A DNA stretch of 64,000 bases from Flavobacterium ranwuense (GTDB lineage Bacteria > Bacteroidota > Bacteroidia > Flavobacteriales > Flavobacteriaceae), in contig NZ_SMLH01000002.1 of assembly GCF_004349315.1 (NCBI RefSeq), positions 124,001 to 188,000 on the forward strand. The letters run 5' to 3'. How positions within the stretch are numbered: the stretch's first letter is position 1; each line of letters begins with the position of its first letter. The translations under genes and the position numbers were made by a program. The notes under the pieces are model-generated. The model saw nothing but the letters and a program-made list of their open reading frames with translations. It searched no databases and had not been told where the DNA came from. Shown here one piece after another: positions 24,851 to 34,699 of the stretch.

Positions 24851-26848
24851 ATGAAAAAGACAGTATTTCTTTTATTGTTACAATTTATTGCCGCAATCTC
24901 ACTTTCTGCCCAAGAACAATCTAAAGACACCATTGTTCCTAAAATCCTAAACGAAGTTATTGTAATTGGTAAAAAAGCGCAATTATATCAAAAACAACCT
25001 AAACCATTAGCCACTATTGACGAATATTTGCAACAGTCCAGTAAAGTCGAAATGATTAAAAAAGGCGGTTATGCTTGGGAGCCAATCATTAATAGTATGG
25101 CAACCGAAAGAACATTAATAACCATAGACGGAATGCGCATTTTTGGCGCTTGTACCGATAAAATGGATCCCATAACTTCCTATGTTGAAATTTCTAATTT
25201 ATCGGAAGCAACCATAAAATCCGGGCAACAAGGCGGTTGTCATGGAGCAACGATTGGCGGTGCTATTGATTTAAAAAGAAATCGAAGCATATTTACTGAT
25301 TTAGGCTGGGAAACTGCTGTAAATACCGGTTTTGAAACCAATAGCAAACAGAAAATCATTGGAACTGCGATTAATTATGTCGATAGTTTGTTTTATGTGA
25401 ATACCGACTTTATGTATCGGGATGCCGAGAATTATACTTCTGGAAACAATCAGGAAGTTTTATTTTCACAATTCAAAAAATTTAATGTTTCCACAACTTC
25501 TGGTTTTCTATTCAATAAAAATAAACTTATAGAAGCATCGCTGATCTATGATAAAGCAACCGATGTTGGTTATCCGGCACTTCCAATGGATGTTTCTTTG
25601 GCGGAAGCCTTAATAACTTCCTTGAAATTTGAATATGCTCCAAGATTGTCGAAAATAAAAAATTGGGAAACCAAAATATATTACAATACCGTTACGCATA
25701 GAATGGATGACACAAAACGACCTTTGGTTCCCATTCACATGGATATGCCCGGTTGGAGTGATACTTATGGATTTTATTCGAAAGTAAAAGGGGTTTTTAA
25801 AAACCATAATTTTATGGCGGATTTGAATTCTTTTTATAATCGTTCCATTGCCGAAATGACCATGTATCCGAGCAATCCGAACGAAAATGTGATGTTTATG
25901 TTTACTTGGCCAGATGTGAGGACTTGGTATGGAGGATTGTTTTTAGAAGACAATGTAGTTTTGAATCCGTATTCCAATTTGAAATTTTCTGCTAGCCTGG
26001 CAAATCATTTCAATAAAGTTGCCAATCAGTTGGGTTTAGAAAGTTTACAGATTTTCTATCCCAATATGAAAGATAGCAAAAACCGAATTTTAAAAAGTAT
26101 TTCATCTAATTATTTTCACAACAAAAATGGTTTTGAGTATGGTTTCGGTTTAGCGTATGGGGAGCGGGCATCTTCGGTTTCAGAAGGATACGGGTTTTAT
26201 TTGTTTAATAGTTTTGACCGATATGATTATATTGGAAATCCGGAATTAAAAAACGAAAAATCAGTTGAAGGAAACGTTTCTTTGGGATATGCGAAAAAAA
26301 AAATGAGCGCTAAAATAACGTCTTCTTATTTTCATATTTCCGATTTTATTGTCGGAAAACCAGACCCAACTTTTATTCCAATGACTATTGGCGCCAGCGG
26401 TGTAAAAATGTATACGGCACTAGAGTATGCCACAGTTTTCAACGCAGATTTGAATATTGAATACCAAATTACTGACAATTTGAAAGGGAAGGGCCAGTTA
26501 GTTTACAATTACGGAAAGGACTTTGAAAAGAGAAATTTGCCATTTATAAGTCCGTTGCGATATTCAGCGTCATTAAATTACAAAGTGAATAAATTTTCCA
26601 CCGAAATTATGGTTCAGGGCAATGCTACGCAAACCCAGTTCAGCCCTTTTTATGGCGAAGACAGGACGCCAGATTATGCGATTTTAAACCTTGCTTCGAG
26701 TTATTCGTTTACTATTGAAAAAAGTAAATGGAATATTAGAGCGGGTATTGAAAATATATTGGACACTAATTATTCCACTTTTTCAGATTGGAACAATATC
26801 CCCAGAAAAGGAAGAAATTTCTTTTTGAATATTAATTTTGGGTATTAA
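24851..26848 (+). CDS. TonB-dependent copper receptor, OprC/NosA-like
   Basis: The 665-residue protein has a signal peptide (about 1-20, ...SLSAQ), a plug domain and a 22-strand-type barrel ending in the aromatic-terminated FFLNINFGY. In the plug it carries FGACTDKMDP, a CxxxM motif (Cys101, Met105), at the place of the Cu-binding CxxxM of Pseudomonas OprC, the homologue of P. stutzeri NosA needed for copper supply to NosZ. This supports copper import across the outer membrane. There is no carboxypeptidase-like N-terminal extension typical of SusC. Its last 66 nt overlap convergently with nadB. Confidence 0.85.
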   Translation: MKKTVFLLLLQFIAAISLSAQEQSKDTIVPKILNEVIVIGKKAQLYQKQPKPLATIDEYLQQSSKVEMIKKGGYAWEPIINSMATERTLITIDGMRIFGACTDKMDPITSYVEISNLSEATIKSGQQGGCHGATIGGAIDLKRNRSIFTDLGWETAVNTGFETNSKQKIIGTAINYVDSLFYVNTDFMYRDAENYTSGNNQEVLFSQFKKFNVSTTSGFLFNKNKLIEASLIYDKATDVGYPALPMDVSLAEALITSLKFEYAPRLSKIKNWETKIYYNTVTHRMDDTKRPLVPIHMDMPGWSDTYGFYSKVKGVFKNHNFMADLNSFYNRSIAEMTMYPSNPNENVMFMFTWPDVRTWYGGLFLEDNVVLNPYSNLKFSASLANHFNKVANQLGLESLQIFYPNMKDSKNRILKSISSNYFHNKNGFEYGFGLAYGERASSVSEGYGFYLFNSFDRYDYIGNPELKNEKSVEGNVSLGYAKKKMSAKITSSYFHISDFIVGKPDPTFIPMTIGASGVKMYTALEYATVFNADLNIEYQITDNLKGKGQLVYNYGKDFEKRNLPFISPLRYSASLNYKVNKFSTEIMVQGNATQTQFSPFYGEDRTPDYAILNLASSYSFTIEKSKWNIRAGIENILDTNYSTFSDWNNIPRKGRNFFLNINFGY

Positions 26849-28402
26849 TCGTTTAATTTTTTTTCTATAATTATAACTGGGTGCAAACTTCAGAAAACCA
26901 CCGCAATTTTGGTCCCTTTCGATAGATTGTTGCACGATTAAATTTCCAATAGTAATCATATTACACAATTCGTACAACTGAATACTGATTTGGTTGTTTT
27001 TACTTATGGTTTCCAATTTGTCTTGCCATTGCATCAATTGTTCTTTTGCTTTACGCAAATCAACATCAAAACGCACAATTCCGGCATTTTGGCGCATTAA
27101 AAATTGCAATTCGGTTTTGATCTTAGTAATGTAATCTGGATTTATTTTAGGTTTTGGTTCTAATTCCCAATCAGAAATTGAACTGATGAAAAGGATGTTT
27201 TCGAAAGGAGTTTCTGCTAAATAGTTATAAATTTTGTCTGAATAGACCAAAGCTTCCAGCAAGGAGTTGGACGCTAGTCGATTGGCGCCATGCAGGCCTG
27301 TACGGGAACATTCGCCACAAGCAAATAGATTTTCTATGGATGTTTTTCCATTTTTATCAACTACAATTCCGCCACAGAGATAATGTTGTGCGGGAACCAC
27401 GGGAATCCAATCTTTTGTAATGTCTATTCCAGTCTTTTTGCAGTGCTCGTAAATCATCGGAAAATGTTTTATAAACGGCTCTAAATCTAAGTGAGTGCAA
27501 TCTAAATAGACGCAATCATTCCCCGTTTTTTTAAGCTCCAAATCGATACTTTGGGAAACGATATCCCGGGAAGCCAATTCGGCTCTGTCATCATAATCAA
27601 GCATAAACCGATTGCCTTTTTTGGTGCGTAAATACGCTCCAAAACCGCGTACTGCCTCCGAAATTAAAAACTTCGATCCAATAGAAATATCATATAACGC
27701 GGTAGGATGAAATTGAATGAATTCCATGTCTTTAATGTTGGCATTCGCTCGAAAAGCCATCGCAATTCCATCGCCTGTCGCAATTATTGGATTGGTGGTG
27801 TGTCCGTAAAGATGTCCAATTCCTCCAGTGGCAAGCAACGTAAAATCAGATTGGAATGTGATAATTTCATTCGTTTTTTGATTTAAAACAAAGGCTCCCA
27901 GACACTGATTATTTTCTGTAATCAGATCCAATGCAAAATGATGGTCTAAAACGGTAATGTTTTCTTTTTGATGTACTTGGTCTAAAATTGCACGTTCAAT
28001 TTCATGGCCAGTTTGGTCTTTATGGTGTACAACCCTGTTCTGGGAATGTCCGCCTTCTTTGCCCAAATCAAAATTTCCTTTGGCAGTTTTGTCAAATTCA
28101 GCGCCCCATGCTATAAGTTCTTTCAATCGTTTTGGGCCTTCGGTAATGACCATTTCAACGACTTGAACATCACACAAACCATCGCCGCAGATTAGGGTGT
28201 CTTCTATGTGTTTTTGATACGAATCCTCTGTTTCATCTGTAACAATGGCAATTCCGCCTTGAGCATATTTAGTGTTCGATTCATCCGCATTTGACTTGGT
28301 TACAATAGTCACTTTTTTGTCGGGAAAACGATCTGCGATTTTTATGGCAAAAGTCAATCCGGCAACTCCTGAACCGATGATTAAGTAATTTGTAGTAATC
28401 AT
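26783..28402 (-). CDS. nadB: L-aspartate oxidase
   Basis: The 539-residue flavoprotein has the FAD motif GSGVAGLTFA at the N-terminus, the GGIAIVTDE segment, QFHPTALY, SEAVRGFGAYL with the catalytic Arg, and HGANRLASNSLLE. It oxidises L-aspartate to iminoaspartate, the first step to quinolinate in NAD synthesis; fumarate can act as acceptor without oxygen. Its start overlaps nadA by 1 nt and its 3' end overlaps the receptor gene by 66 nt tail to tail. Confidence 0.95.
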   Translation of the reverse strand: MITTNYLIIGSGVAGLTFAIKIADRFPDKKVTIVTKSNADESNTKYAQGGIAIVTDETEDSYQKHIEDTLICGDGLCDVQVVEMVITEGPKRLKELIAWGAEFDKTAKGNFDLGKEGGHSQNRVVHHKDQTGHEIERAILDQVHQKENITVLDHHFALDLITENNQCLGAFVLNQKTNEIITFQSDFTLLATGGIGHLYGHTTNPIIATGDGIAMAFRANANIKDMEFIQFHPTALYDISIGSKFLISEAVRGFGAYLRTKKGNRFMLDYDDRAELASRDIVSQSIDLELKKTGNDCVYLDCTHLDLEPFIKHFPMIYEHCKKTGIDITKDWIPVVPAQHYLCGGIVVDKNGKTSIENLFACGECSRTGLHGANRLASNSLLEALVYSDKIYNYLAETPFENILFISSISDWELEPKPKINPDYITKIKTELQFLMRQNAGIVRFDVDLRKAKEQLMQWQDKLETISKNNQISIQLYELCNMITIGNLIVQQSIERDQNCGGFLKFAPSYNYRKKIKRLIPKINIQKEISSFSGDIVPI

Positions 28403-29331
28403 TATTTAGATAATTCTAGCATTCGTTCAATAGGAAGCAGTGCTTTTTCTCTAATGTATTGCGGAACAATAATTTCGGGGGTTTCATTAAGCAAACAGTC
28501 ATATACTTTTTGTAAGGTATTCATTTTCATATAGCCACATTCACTGCAAGCACAGGTGTTATCTTCTTGTGATGGCGCCGGAATCAGTGTTTTATTTGGA
28601 ACTTCCTGTTGCATTTTGTGAAGGATTCCCGCTTCGGTAGCAACAATAAATTTGTTGTTTGGGTTTGTTTTCACGTAATCAATCATTCCGGCTGTCGAAC
28701 CTATGTAACTAGCGGTTTCCAGAATATGTGTTTCAGATTCGGGATGCGCAATGATTTTAGCATCGGGATGTAGTTTATGTACTTCTATTAATTTATCCAG
28801 CGAAAAAGCTTCATGCACGACACAGGAGCCGTCCCAGAGTAACATATCACGACCTGTTTTATTGATGATATATTTTCCTAAATTCTTATCGGGAGCAAAA
28901 ATAATTGGCCTGCCTTTTGGCACCGATTCTACGATTTTTACCGCATTAGATGACGTACAAACAATATCGCTTAATGCTTTAATCTCGGCAGAACAATTTA
29001 CGTAGGTAATGACAATATGATCGGGTTGCTGGTCAATAAATTTCTGAAATAAATCAGGAGGACAGGATTCTGCCAGAGAGCAACCTGCTTTTAAATCGGG
29101 CAGAATCACTTTTTTGGTTGGGTTTAAAATTTTTGCGGTTTCAGCCATAAAATGTACACCGGCAAAAAGAATAATATCCGCGTCTGCTTTCATGGCTTCT
29201 ATCGACAATCCCAAACTATCTCCCACATAATCTGCTACATCCTGAATAGCTGCTTCCTGATAATAATGAGCTAAAATAACTGCATTTTTTTCTTTTTTCA
29301 ATTTCAGTATTCGTTCTTTAAGGTTTTTCAT
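28402..29331 (-). CDS. nadA: Quinolinate synthase
   Basis: The 309-residue protein has the NadA triplicated fold: [31 protein letters not shown], cluster cysteines in [18 protein letters not shown] and the C-terminal [12 protein letters not shown]. It condenses iminoaspartate with dihydroxyacetone phosphate using a [4Fe-4S] cluster. It is the first gene of nadAB. The oxygen-sensitive cluster suits a low-oxygen gene neighbourhood, though NAD synthesis is a core function. Confidence 0.95.
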   Translation of the reverse strand: MKNLKERILKLKKEKNAVILAHYYQEAAIQDVADYVGDSLGLSIEAMKADADIILFAGVHFMAETAKILNPTKKVILPDLKAGCSLAESCPPDLFQKFIDQQPDHIVITYVNCSAEIKALSDIVCTSSNAVKIVESVPKGRPIIFAPDKNLGKYIINKTGRDMLLWDGSCVVHEAFSLDKLIEVHKLHPDAKIIAHPESETHILETASYIGSTAGMIDYVKTNPNNKFIVATEAGILHKMQQEVPNKTLIPAPSQEDNTCACSECGYMKMNTLQKVYDCLLNETPEIIVPQYIREKALLPIERMLELSK

Positions 29332-29493
29332 TTTTTCATTTTTAAGAAAACATCATTTATCATGTATTCTCCTGAACAGCGGAATTAATAAGCCATGTTT
29401 CAAAAGCAACTGCAATTTTTTTAAAACCGAATTGTTTGAAATTAGGGTTCCTGAATTGTAAATGGTTTAAAAAAGATAACCTCGTTTAAAAGA

Positions 29494-31302
29494 CTAATTC
29501 TTTACAGGAATTGGAATCGCATTTAACATGTTGCTATGAAATTCCAGTTGACTTTGAATTTCATTTTTTGTTTGTTCAAAAAAGTCATTTTCCGATAATA
29601 ATTTTTTATAATATTCTATTCCGGCTATTAAATTCTCTTTAAATGTGTGTAGTTTTTTTAATTGCGCAACAGAAATTTCGGACGAGGCAGTTGCTATTTG
29701 TTCTTTGAAATAAGCCACATACATCTGTAATTCTTTTATGAATACATTTGGACGAGCTGTATTTATTATGGAAATATTTCCATAGATATGTTTTACCATA
29801 TCCGATAAAGACACTACTCGATCAAAATAAGCCAAATTAGGTCCGGGACAAACAATCACGCCTTGTACTTCTCCTTTTAGTTGTATGTTATTTTCTATCA
29901 AAGAAGCATTGGCCAAACCGACACAGAGACACGCTTTTTCGGTAATTTTTCCCTTTGCATTATTAAAATCAGCTTCGGAGATACTATCTTTTTGTTGGTT
30001 TAATTCGCCTAACTTAATATCTTGATATTTTTTAGATGCCATACACATTCCTTTATTGGAATATTCTTTGTTTAAAGCTAAAAACTTTTTAGGACAAGAG
30101 CTTCCAGCTTTATTCTTATTAATACGTTGTTGTTTCAATATTTCGTTTGTTGTTCCCTTTACGGTATTAAAAGGGACGCCCAAAGGGGAAATGTGACTCG
30201 TGTAAAAATCATCTTCTTTAGCATTTGCCAATAATTTTCGGGTAGCATCATCTACTGATGTAGCCTCTGGAACCAATAAAAAAGGAGAACCCCAGCCCAC
30301 GGAGTCAACCTGATAATGGTTTAATAAAAATTCATGTTCTTCGGCAGTTCCAACGCCGCCTTGCACGGTGATTTTTAAATTCAATGGAGTATTGGGAACA
30401 TGCATTCCTTTTTGCTCTAACGCTTTCACCATCAAAGTGTGTGCTGCTTGAATTAGTTCGTCCTTCTTTTGTTTGAATTCCTCCATGATTGGCCCCAACA
30501 AAAGCCCATCTGTTGCAAAAGCGTGGCCTCCACAATTCAAACCGGATTCAATTCGATATTCAGAAACCCAAAGTCCTTTTTTTGCAAAGAAATTGCCTTG
30601 AATCATTGCCGAACGATAATCGCTAACTTTTAATATGATTTTCTTTTTTAAGGTATTGGAAGCATCTGGAAAAAAAGCGTCAAATTTTTCAAAATAACTA
30701 TACAATCTTGGATTCATCCCCGCCGAAAGCACTACCGATGAAGTTAGTGTACTGTTAGCAAAACCACGTAAAGAGGCATGGGCATCGTTGAACTCTATTG
30801 GTAATTGTTCATTTTTATTAAAATTGTCTTTATCGATTTTAGTCATGATATTTACATCAATTTCACCAGGATAAAGATTTTCTTCGATGAAATTGATAAC
30901 ATTGTCTTTAAGGGCATACCCATTGTCCAATAAATCTTGTAATTTTTGCTTAATTTCCGATTTGTTAGGTAACATCGCAATATACTCTTCTAAAGCGGTT
31001 TTGCTTTCGCACAATTCCGTTTTGAAATTTTTGAATTTTTCTTTTACGATTTTATCTACCAGATTCAAATAAGATGTTACACGTTTTGCACGGTAATCAT
31101 GTATTTTTTGTGTTATTTCTTGGTATGGGAGGTTAAATTGTTTGCTGTAAAAAGCATTCATCTTTTCAATTAGCTCATCATCAATAATTGAAATTACGGA
31201 AGAAATCCCATACTTTGCCACTCTTATCGGACTGTCTATCGTATAGGATAGACCCATTACAGGAATATGGAAAGTGTGTTGTGATTTTTGTACTGTTGTC
31301 AT
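29494..31302 (-). CDS. Uncharacterised 602-aa protein under an FNR-type promoter
   Basis: The 602-residue reading starts at ATG 31302 (MTTVQKSQH); an in-frame TTG at 31335 falls inside the -7 element and is rejected. No signal peptide or membrane segment. The N-terminal third is helical. The middle (about 225-350) has features of an FMN-type TIM barrel: SGLNCGGHAFATDG, ITVQGGVGTAEEHEFLL and VDSVGWGSPFLLVPE, recalling glutamate-synthase or nitronate-monooxygenase barrels. The C-terminal part has cysteines at 257, 403, 420, 458, 460 and 485, possibly an FeS site. I do not recognise a named family. Its perfect FNR box and TAATTTTG element mark it as part of the low-oxygen regulon. Confidence 0.75.
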   Translation of the reverse strand: MTTVQKSQHTFHIPVMGLSYTIDSPIRVAKYGISSVISIIDDELIEKMNAFYSKQFNLPYQEITQKIHDYRAKRVTSYLNLVDKIVKEKFKNFKTELCESKTALEEYIAMLPNKSEIKQKLQDLLDNGYALKDNVINFIEENLYPGEIDVNIMTKIDKDNFNKNEQLPIEFNDAHASLRGFANSTLTSSVVLSAGMNPRLYSYFEKFDAFFPDASNTLKKKIILKVSDYRSAMIQGNFFAKKGLWVSEYRIESGLNCGGHAFATDGLLLGPIMEEFKQKKDELIQAAHTLMVKALEQKGMHVPNTPLNLKITVQGGVGTAEEHEFLLNHYQVDSVGWGSPFLLVPEATSVDDATRKLLANAKEDDFYTSHISPLGVPFNTVKGTTNEILKQQRINKNKAGSSCPKKFLALNKEYSNKGMCMASKKYQDIKLGELNQQKDSISEADFNNAKGKITEKACLCVGLANASLIENNIQLKGEVQGVIVCPGPNLAYFDRVVSLSDMVKHIYGNISIINTARPNVFIKELQMYVAYFKEQIATASSEISVAQLKKLHTFKENLIAGIEYYKKLLSENDFFEQTKNEIQSQLEFHSNMLNAIPIPVKN

Positions 31303-31332
31303 GTTATTAAATATAATTATTTTAACAAATGA

Positions 31333-31376
31333 CAAAATTATGTAATGCGGTTATTTCAAAAAATGATATTTATCAT
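31333..31376 (-). promoter_or_regulatory. FNR-type promoter of the 602-aa gene
   Basis: Perfect palindrome ATGATATTTATCAT (31363-31376) and, on the minus strand, TAATTTTG ending at 31333, 36.5 bp from the box centre. Inferred 5' leader of about 26 nt. Confidence 0.75.
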
Positions 31377-31404
31377 GCTTTTATGAAGCGCGTTTCTCAA
31401 AAGC

Positions 31405-32085
31405 TTAGACCGTCATTTTTTTTAATTGGCTGATATCCTTTAAAATAATTTTTTTCCCTGACAATTCTATTAGACCTAATTTCTTGAATTCAGATAACAA
31501 ACGAATGCAGCTTTCGGTGGCTGTGCCAATCATGCTTGCCAACTCGTCTCTTGAAAGTTGGACTTTTAAACTATTATCTTCATTTTTCCCAAAAGTATCC
31601 TGCAAATAAAGTAGAGTAACTGCGAGCCTGTCTTTTACATTTTTTTGGGCAAGATTTACCATTAGATCATCGGCCTCTTTTAGATCTCCGCAAATTGTTT
31701 TCATCACATTCATCGAAAACTGATTGTTCTTGTCGAAGAAACTCATCACTTCACTTTTTGGAATAAAACAAACCTCCATATCTTCTAGTGCAACGGCACT
31801 CAAATTCACGGGTTCATCACTAATCATGGAGCGTTGTCCTAATAATTCACCTTTTGTAACTAGTTTTACAATATGATCTTTACCGTTTGGACTCAATTTG
31901 GTTAGTTTGCATACACCATCTTTTATGCAAAAAATTCCATTTACATTTTCACCTTCTTCGAAAATGACTTCTCCTTTTTTTATAGTGCGGGATGTTTTAC
32001 ATTCAGCAAGATGTACTAATTCATTTTTAGTAAGTGCTTTCAATGAGCTGAATTCTCTAACAATACATTGTTCACATTTACTCAT
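31405..32085 (-). CDS. FNR-type oxygen-sensing regulator
   Basis: The 226-residue Crp/Fnr protein has Cys4, Cys7 and Cys29 at the N-terminus (MSKCEQC...AECK), with Cys53, 59, 106 or 132 as possible fourth ligand, so a [4Fe-4S] cluster like that of FNR is likely. A cNMP-type beta barrel follows (about 30-120), then a dimer helix and a winged helix with LSRDELASMIGTATESCIRLL. It probably switches on the boxes described here when oxygen is low. Divergent from ccoI; the shared intergenic region holds a TATGACAAATGTCATA box 50 nt from its start, allowing autoregulation. Confidence 0.9.
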   Translation of the reverse strand: MSKCEQCIVREFSSLKALTKNELVHLAECKTSRTIKKGEVIFEEGENVNGIFCIKDGVCKLTKLSPNGKDHIVKLVTKGELLGQRSMISDEPVNLSAVALEDMEVCFIPKSEVMSFFDKNNQFSMNVMKTICGDLKEADDLMVNLAQKNVKDRLAVTLLYLQDTFGKNEDNSLKVQLSRDELASMIGTATESCIRLLSEFKKLGLIELSGKKIILKDISQLKKMTV

Positions 32086-32127
32086 AATAGAAAGGGGATT
32101 TTATAACCCAACAAATTTAGACTTTTA

Positions 32128-32172
32128 TATGACAAATGTCATATTTTTAACTTATTCTATTTACAACCTTTG
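32128..32172 (+). promoter_or_regulatory. FNR-type promoter of ccoI
   Basis: Perfect 16-bp palindrome TATGACAAATGTCATA (32128-32143) and AACCTTTG ending at 32172 (36.5 bp). No matching -7 element is found toward the fnr gene, where the box may repress instead. Confidence 0.75.
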
Positions 32173-32197
32173 TCTAAGGTAAAATGAGCAAAGATTT

Positions 32198-34618
32198 ATG
32201 GACAGACAAAACTGTTTCCATTGTGGTTTAGATATTATAAAAGCGAAAGAAATTATTTTTGATAAAAAAGAATTTTGTTGCAATGGTTGTAAGACCGTTT
32301 ACGAAATTTTTAGTCTGAATGATATGACTTGTTATTATGATTTTGAAAAATCCCCTGGAGCAACCCCCCAAGACAGTAATGGTAAATATGATTTTTTAGA
32401 CAATGAAAGTATCGTTTCAAAACTTTTGGAATTCCAAGAGAGTTCAACCGCTATTATTTCACTTAATATTCCACATATTCATTGCAGCTCGTGTATTTGG
32501 ATTCTGGAAAATTTACAACGTCTTCAAAAAGGAATAAGTATTTCTCAGGTTAATTTTCCCGAAAAGAAAGTTCGAATCACTTATAATCCAGAAGCGGTTT
32601 CAATAAAAACGATTGTGCTCTTATTGAGTTCTATTGGTTATGAGCCCTATATCAGCCTGGAAAATTATGAAACAGGCAAGAGCCATATAGACCGAAGTTT
32701 GACTTATAAACTAGGTGTTGCCTTCTTTTGTTTTGGAAATATCATGTTACTTTCTTTTCCCGAATATTTTGAAGTTAAGGAATATTGGTTAGATCAATAT
32801 CGTGGTTTTTTCAGATGGCTGATTTTTGCGCTTTCCCTACCCAGTTTTCTGTATTCGGCCAGCGGGTATTACGTTTCGGCCTATAAAAGCATCAGATCTA
32901 AAATGCTTAATATCGATATTCCTATTGCTTTGGGAATTATTGTGATGTTTGTTCGGAGTACGTTTGATATCGTGATGGATTACGGACCCGGTTTTTTCGA
33001 CAGCTTAACAGGATTGGTCTTCTTTATGCTTTTAGGTAAAATGTTCCAAATCAAAACCTATAGTTTTTTGAGTTTTGAAAGAGATTTCAAATCGTATTTC
33101 CCTATAGCAATTACTAAAATCAATACTGATACTTCCGAAGAAAGTGTGCCAGTTTATGATATTCAAAAAGGCGACAGACTACTCATCAGGAATCAGGAAC
33201 TCATTCCAGTAGATGGTATTTTAATTTCAGAAAAAGCAGAGATTGATTATAGTTTTGTTACCGGAGAAGCCATTCCGATTACCAAACAATCCGGTGATAA
33301 AGTATTTGCAGGAGGAAAACAAATGGGCAAAGTAATCGAAATGGAAGTGTTGCATTCCGTTTCACAAAGTTATTTGACACAATTATGGAGTAATGATGTT
33401 TTCCAGAAAAAAGTGGAACAAAAGCATAAAACGATAACAGATAACATCAGCCGTTATTTTACTCCAATCCTTTTATTAATAGCTTTTTCAGGATTTGGAT
33501 ATTGGATTTTTATTGATGCCAATATTGCTTTCAATGTTTTTACAGCAGTGCTGATTGTTGCCTGCCCCTGTGCCTTGGCATTGACGGCACCATTCACTTT
33601 TGGGAATGTACTGCGGATTTTAGGTAAACAGAAATTTTATCTCAAAAATGCATTGGTTATAGAGCAATTAGCCAAAGTGGATACTCTAGTTTTTGACAAA
33701 ACGGGAACCATTACAACCAACAAAAAATCGAATATTTCCTATGAAGGAAATGTGCTTTCAGATGAGAATTTGTTGCTGATAAAAAAGGTACTTCGGACTT
33801 CCAATCATCCATTAAGCAGAATGCTATATGATTATTTGCCTGTTTCAATCTTGCAAAACAAATCGGAAAAGGAAACTCCAAAGTTAAAAGTTGATGCTTT
33901 TGAAGAAATTACAGGAAAAGGAATTCAAGCTCAAATTTTTAACCAAAAAATTCAAATTGGTTCCGCTGCTTTTGTCGAAAAAATAGACGATAATAGTATT
34001 CAGCAAACTTCAGTTCACATTCGAATTAATGCTGTTTATTACGGAAAATTTATTTTTAATAATCAATATAGAGAAGGCTTAGAGGTACTTTTTAAAAGAT
34101 TAAGCAGTAAATATCAAATCAAAGTTTTGTCTGGTGATAATGAAGGGGAACGTTTTACTCTTGAAAAACTTTTGCCTAAAGGAACGGAACTGATTTTCAA
34201 TCAAAAACCAGAACAAAAATTAGAATTTATCAAGAATTTACAACAACAAGGTAACAATGTGATGATGGTGGGAGATGGGTTAAACGATGCAGGAGCCTTG
34301 GCACAAAGTAATGTTGGAATTTCAATTTCAGAAAACGTGAATGTTTTTTCACCGGCTTGTGATGCGATTTTGGATGCCAATGAGTTTCAAAAATTAGATT
34401 ATTTTTTAAAACTGTCCAAGAAGTCCATTAGTACTATTAAAATGAGTTTTACATTATCCTTATTGTATAATGTAGTAGGGTTATCATTTGCGATTACGGG
34501 GAATCTATTGCCACTAGTCGCAGCCATTATAATGCCTTTGAGTACCATTACCATCGTAAGTTTTGTTAGTGTGATGAGCAGCTATTATGCACGCACTCTA
34601 ATCCCAAAAGGAAAATAA
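32198..34618 (+). CDS. ccoI: Cu-transporting P-type ATPase of cbb3 assembly (CcoI/FixI type)
   Basis: The 806-residue P1B ATPase has an N-terminal Cys-rich zinc-ribbon-like part (CFHCGLDI, FCCNGCKTVYEIF), an HMA domain with HCSSCIW, eight transmembrane segments, the ion motif CPCALA, the phosphorylation site DKTGTIT and the hinge GDGLNDAGAL. CcoI-type pumps export Cu(I) to the periplasmic side for the CuB centre of cbb3 oxidase, rather than for detoxification. It is immediately upstream of ccoS and the oxidase genes. Confidence 0.92.
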   Translation: MDRQNCFHCGLDIIKAKEIIFDKKEFCCNGCKTVYEIFSLNDMTCYYDFEKSPGATPQDSNGKYDFLDNESIVSKLLEFQESSTAIISLNIPHIHCSSCIWILENLQRLQKGISISQVNFPEKKVRITYNPEAVSIKTIVLLLSSIGYEPYISLENYETGKSHIDRSLTYKLGVAFFCFGNIMLLSFPEYFEVKEYWLDQYRGFFRWLIFALSLPSFLYSASGYYVSAYKSIRSKMLNIDIPIALGIIVMFVRSTFDIVMDYGPGFFDSLTGLVFFMLLGKMFQIKTYSFLSFERDFKSYFPIAITKINTDTSEESVPVYDIQKGDRLLIRNQELIPVDGILISEKAEIDYSFVTGEAIPITKQSGDKVFAGGKQMGKVIEMEVLHSVSQSYLTQLWSNDVFQKKVEQKHKTITDNISRYFTPILLLIAFSGFGYWIFIDANIAFNVFTAVLIVACPCALALTAPFTFGNVLRILGKQKFYLKNALVIEQLAKVDTLVFDKTGTITTNKKSNISYEGNVLSDENLLLIKKVLRTSNHPLSRMLYDYLPVSILQNKSEKETPKLKVDAFEEITGKGIQAQIFNQKIQIGSAAFVEKIDDNSIQQTSVHIRINAVYYGKFIFNNQYREGLEVLFKRLSSKYQIKVLSGDNEGERFTLEKLLPKGTELIFNQKPEQKLEFIKNLQQQGNNVMMVGDGLNDAGALAQSNVGISISENVNVFSPACDAILDANEFQKLDYFLKLSKKSISTIKMSFTLSLLYNVVGLSFAITGNLLPLVAAIIMPLSTITIVSFVSVMSSYYARTLIPKGK

Positions 34619-34636
34619 CGAATTAACTTATCGAAG

Positions 34637-34681
34637 TATGACAAATGTCATATTTTACTAAAGAACGTCAAAGTAACTTTG
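34637..34681 (+). promoter_or_regulatory. FNR-type promoter of the cbb3 oxidase operon
   Basis: Box TATGACAAATGTCATA (34637-34652), identical to the one in front of ccoI, and a perfect TAACTTTG ending at 34681 (36.5 bp). Inferred leader to ccoS is about 14 nt. Confidence 0.8.
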
Positions 34682-34699
34682 TTAACACAAATTTAAGGT

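Noticed and set aside
29345..29370. FNR-like box before nadA (ATCATTTATCAT)
   Set aside because: Half sites are not inverted repeats (left half CATCAT instead of ATGAT) and no matching -7 spacing was found.
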